Both the position numbers and the translations under genes were made by a program. This document shows positions 13,739 through 13,837 of a stretch of DNA of 13,837 nucleotides, in pieces. The stretch is taken from positions 1 through 13,837 of the forward strand of contig JAGMEZ010000555.1 in NCBI GenBank assembly GCA_023127905.1. The letters are read 5' to 3'. Under the pieces are notes generated by a model. That model was not told where the DNA came from. It ran no database searches and saw only the letters and a list, made by a program, of their open reading frames with translations. Numbering within the stretch: position 1 is the first letter of the stretch; each line of letters opens with the position of its first letter. Origin of the DNA: Caldifarciminota bacterium. Its GTDB lineage: Bacteria > Hydrothermota > E44-bin80.

Positions 13739-13837
13739 GTAATTAGGTAACTTAGTAATTGAGTAATTTGCATATACAGTAATTGAGTAATTTTGTAATT
13801 GAGTAATTAGCGCATATAGTAATTAAGTAATTTGGTA
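13739..13837. repeat. GTAATT-based tandem repeat, running off the window
   Basis: About ten copies of GTAATT or close variants recur every 7-9 bp, often as GTAATTGAGTAATT. A higher-order unit of about 41 bp is also visible: GCATATACAGTAATTGAGT (from 13770) is echoed by GCGCATATAGTAATTAAGT (from 13810). The right end of the array is not in the window. The same core occurs at 5291-5322. Confidence 0.7.

Noticed and set aside
13579..13837. CRISPR array
   Set aside because: The repeats are palindromic or short nested tandem units without constant-length repeats and unique spacers, and no cas gene is present.

Overview
The window looks like a low-GC (roughly one third G+C by eye) bacterium of the Fibrobacteres-Chlorobi-Bacteroidetes type or a neighbouring uncultivated phylum (WOR-3/Stahlbacteria or Cloacimonadota would fit). 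The grounds are a gingipain-type (C25) secreted protease ending in a FlgD-like/type-A sorting domain, a DUF2723 glycosyltransferase, a Rex regulator, sigma-54 use, and intergenic spaces full of short repeated words. Taxonomy is inference; no rRNA or tRNA gene was seen.

Layout. (1) 1-591 (-): N-terminal part of a secreted protein running off the left edge. It is not an obvious ORF because it has no stop inside the window. Its 5' leader (592-671) carries several Shine-Dalgarno-like and anti-Shine-Dalgarno-like stretches. (2) 910-2628 (-) is a DUF2723 membrane glycosyltransferase with a C-terminal TPR tail. (3) 2629-2738 is a divergent control region: a promoter on each strand, each placing its -10 box exactly 7 nt before an ATG (leaderless), with an 18-bp Rex-type operator (TTGTGA-N6-TCACAA) between them. 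(4) 2739-5253 (+) holds a CDP-polyol:polyolphosphotransferase-like enzyme, a CTP:inositol-1-phosphate cytidylyltransferase-like enzyme, and rex itself. Rex therefore probably controls its own unit and the divergent glycosyltransferase. (5) 5434-6249 (+) is a PtsN-like EIIA protein followed by a short C4 zinc-ribbon protein. (6) 6362-8595 (+) is UDP-glucose dehydrogenase overlapping a DPM/ArnC-like glycosyltransferase. (7) 8665-9153 (+) is RuvC. (8) 9154-9435 is a regulatory region with a near-perfect sigma-54 promoter and two upstream 16-bp repeats that could be activator sites. (9) 9436-13566 (+) is a 1376-residue C25 protease with adhesin-like and sorting domains. (10) 13567-13837 contains an array of C/G-tract palindromes, then a GTAATT-based tandem repeat.

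The most interesting connected story is the Rex-centred divergon. A redox (NADH/NAD+) sensor is encoded with two enzymes that look able to make and transfer a CDP-activated polyol phosphate, and it faces a glycosyltransferase across a shared operator. The second is sigma-54 control of a large exported protease, with a PtsN homologue and a zinc-ribbon protein nearby.
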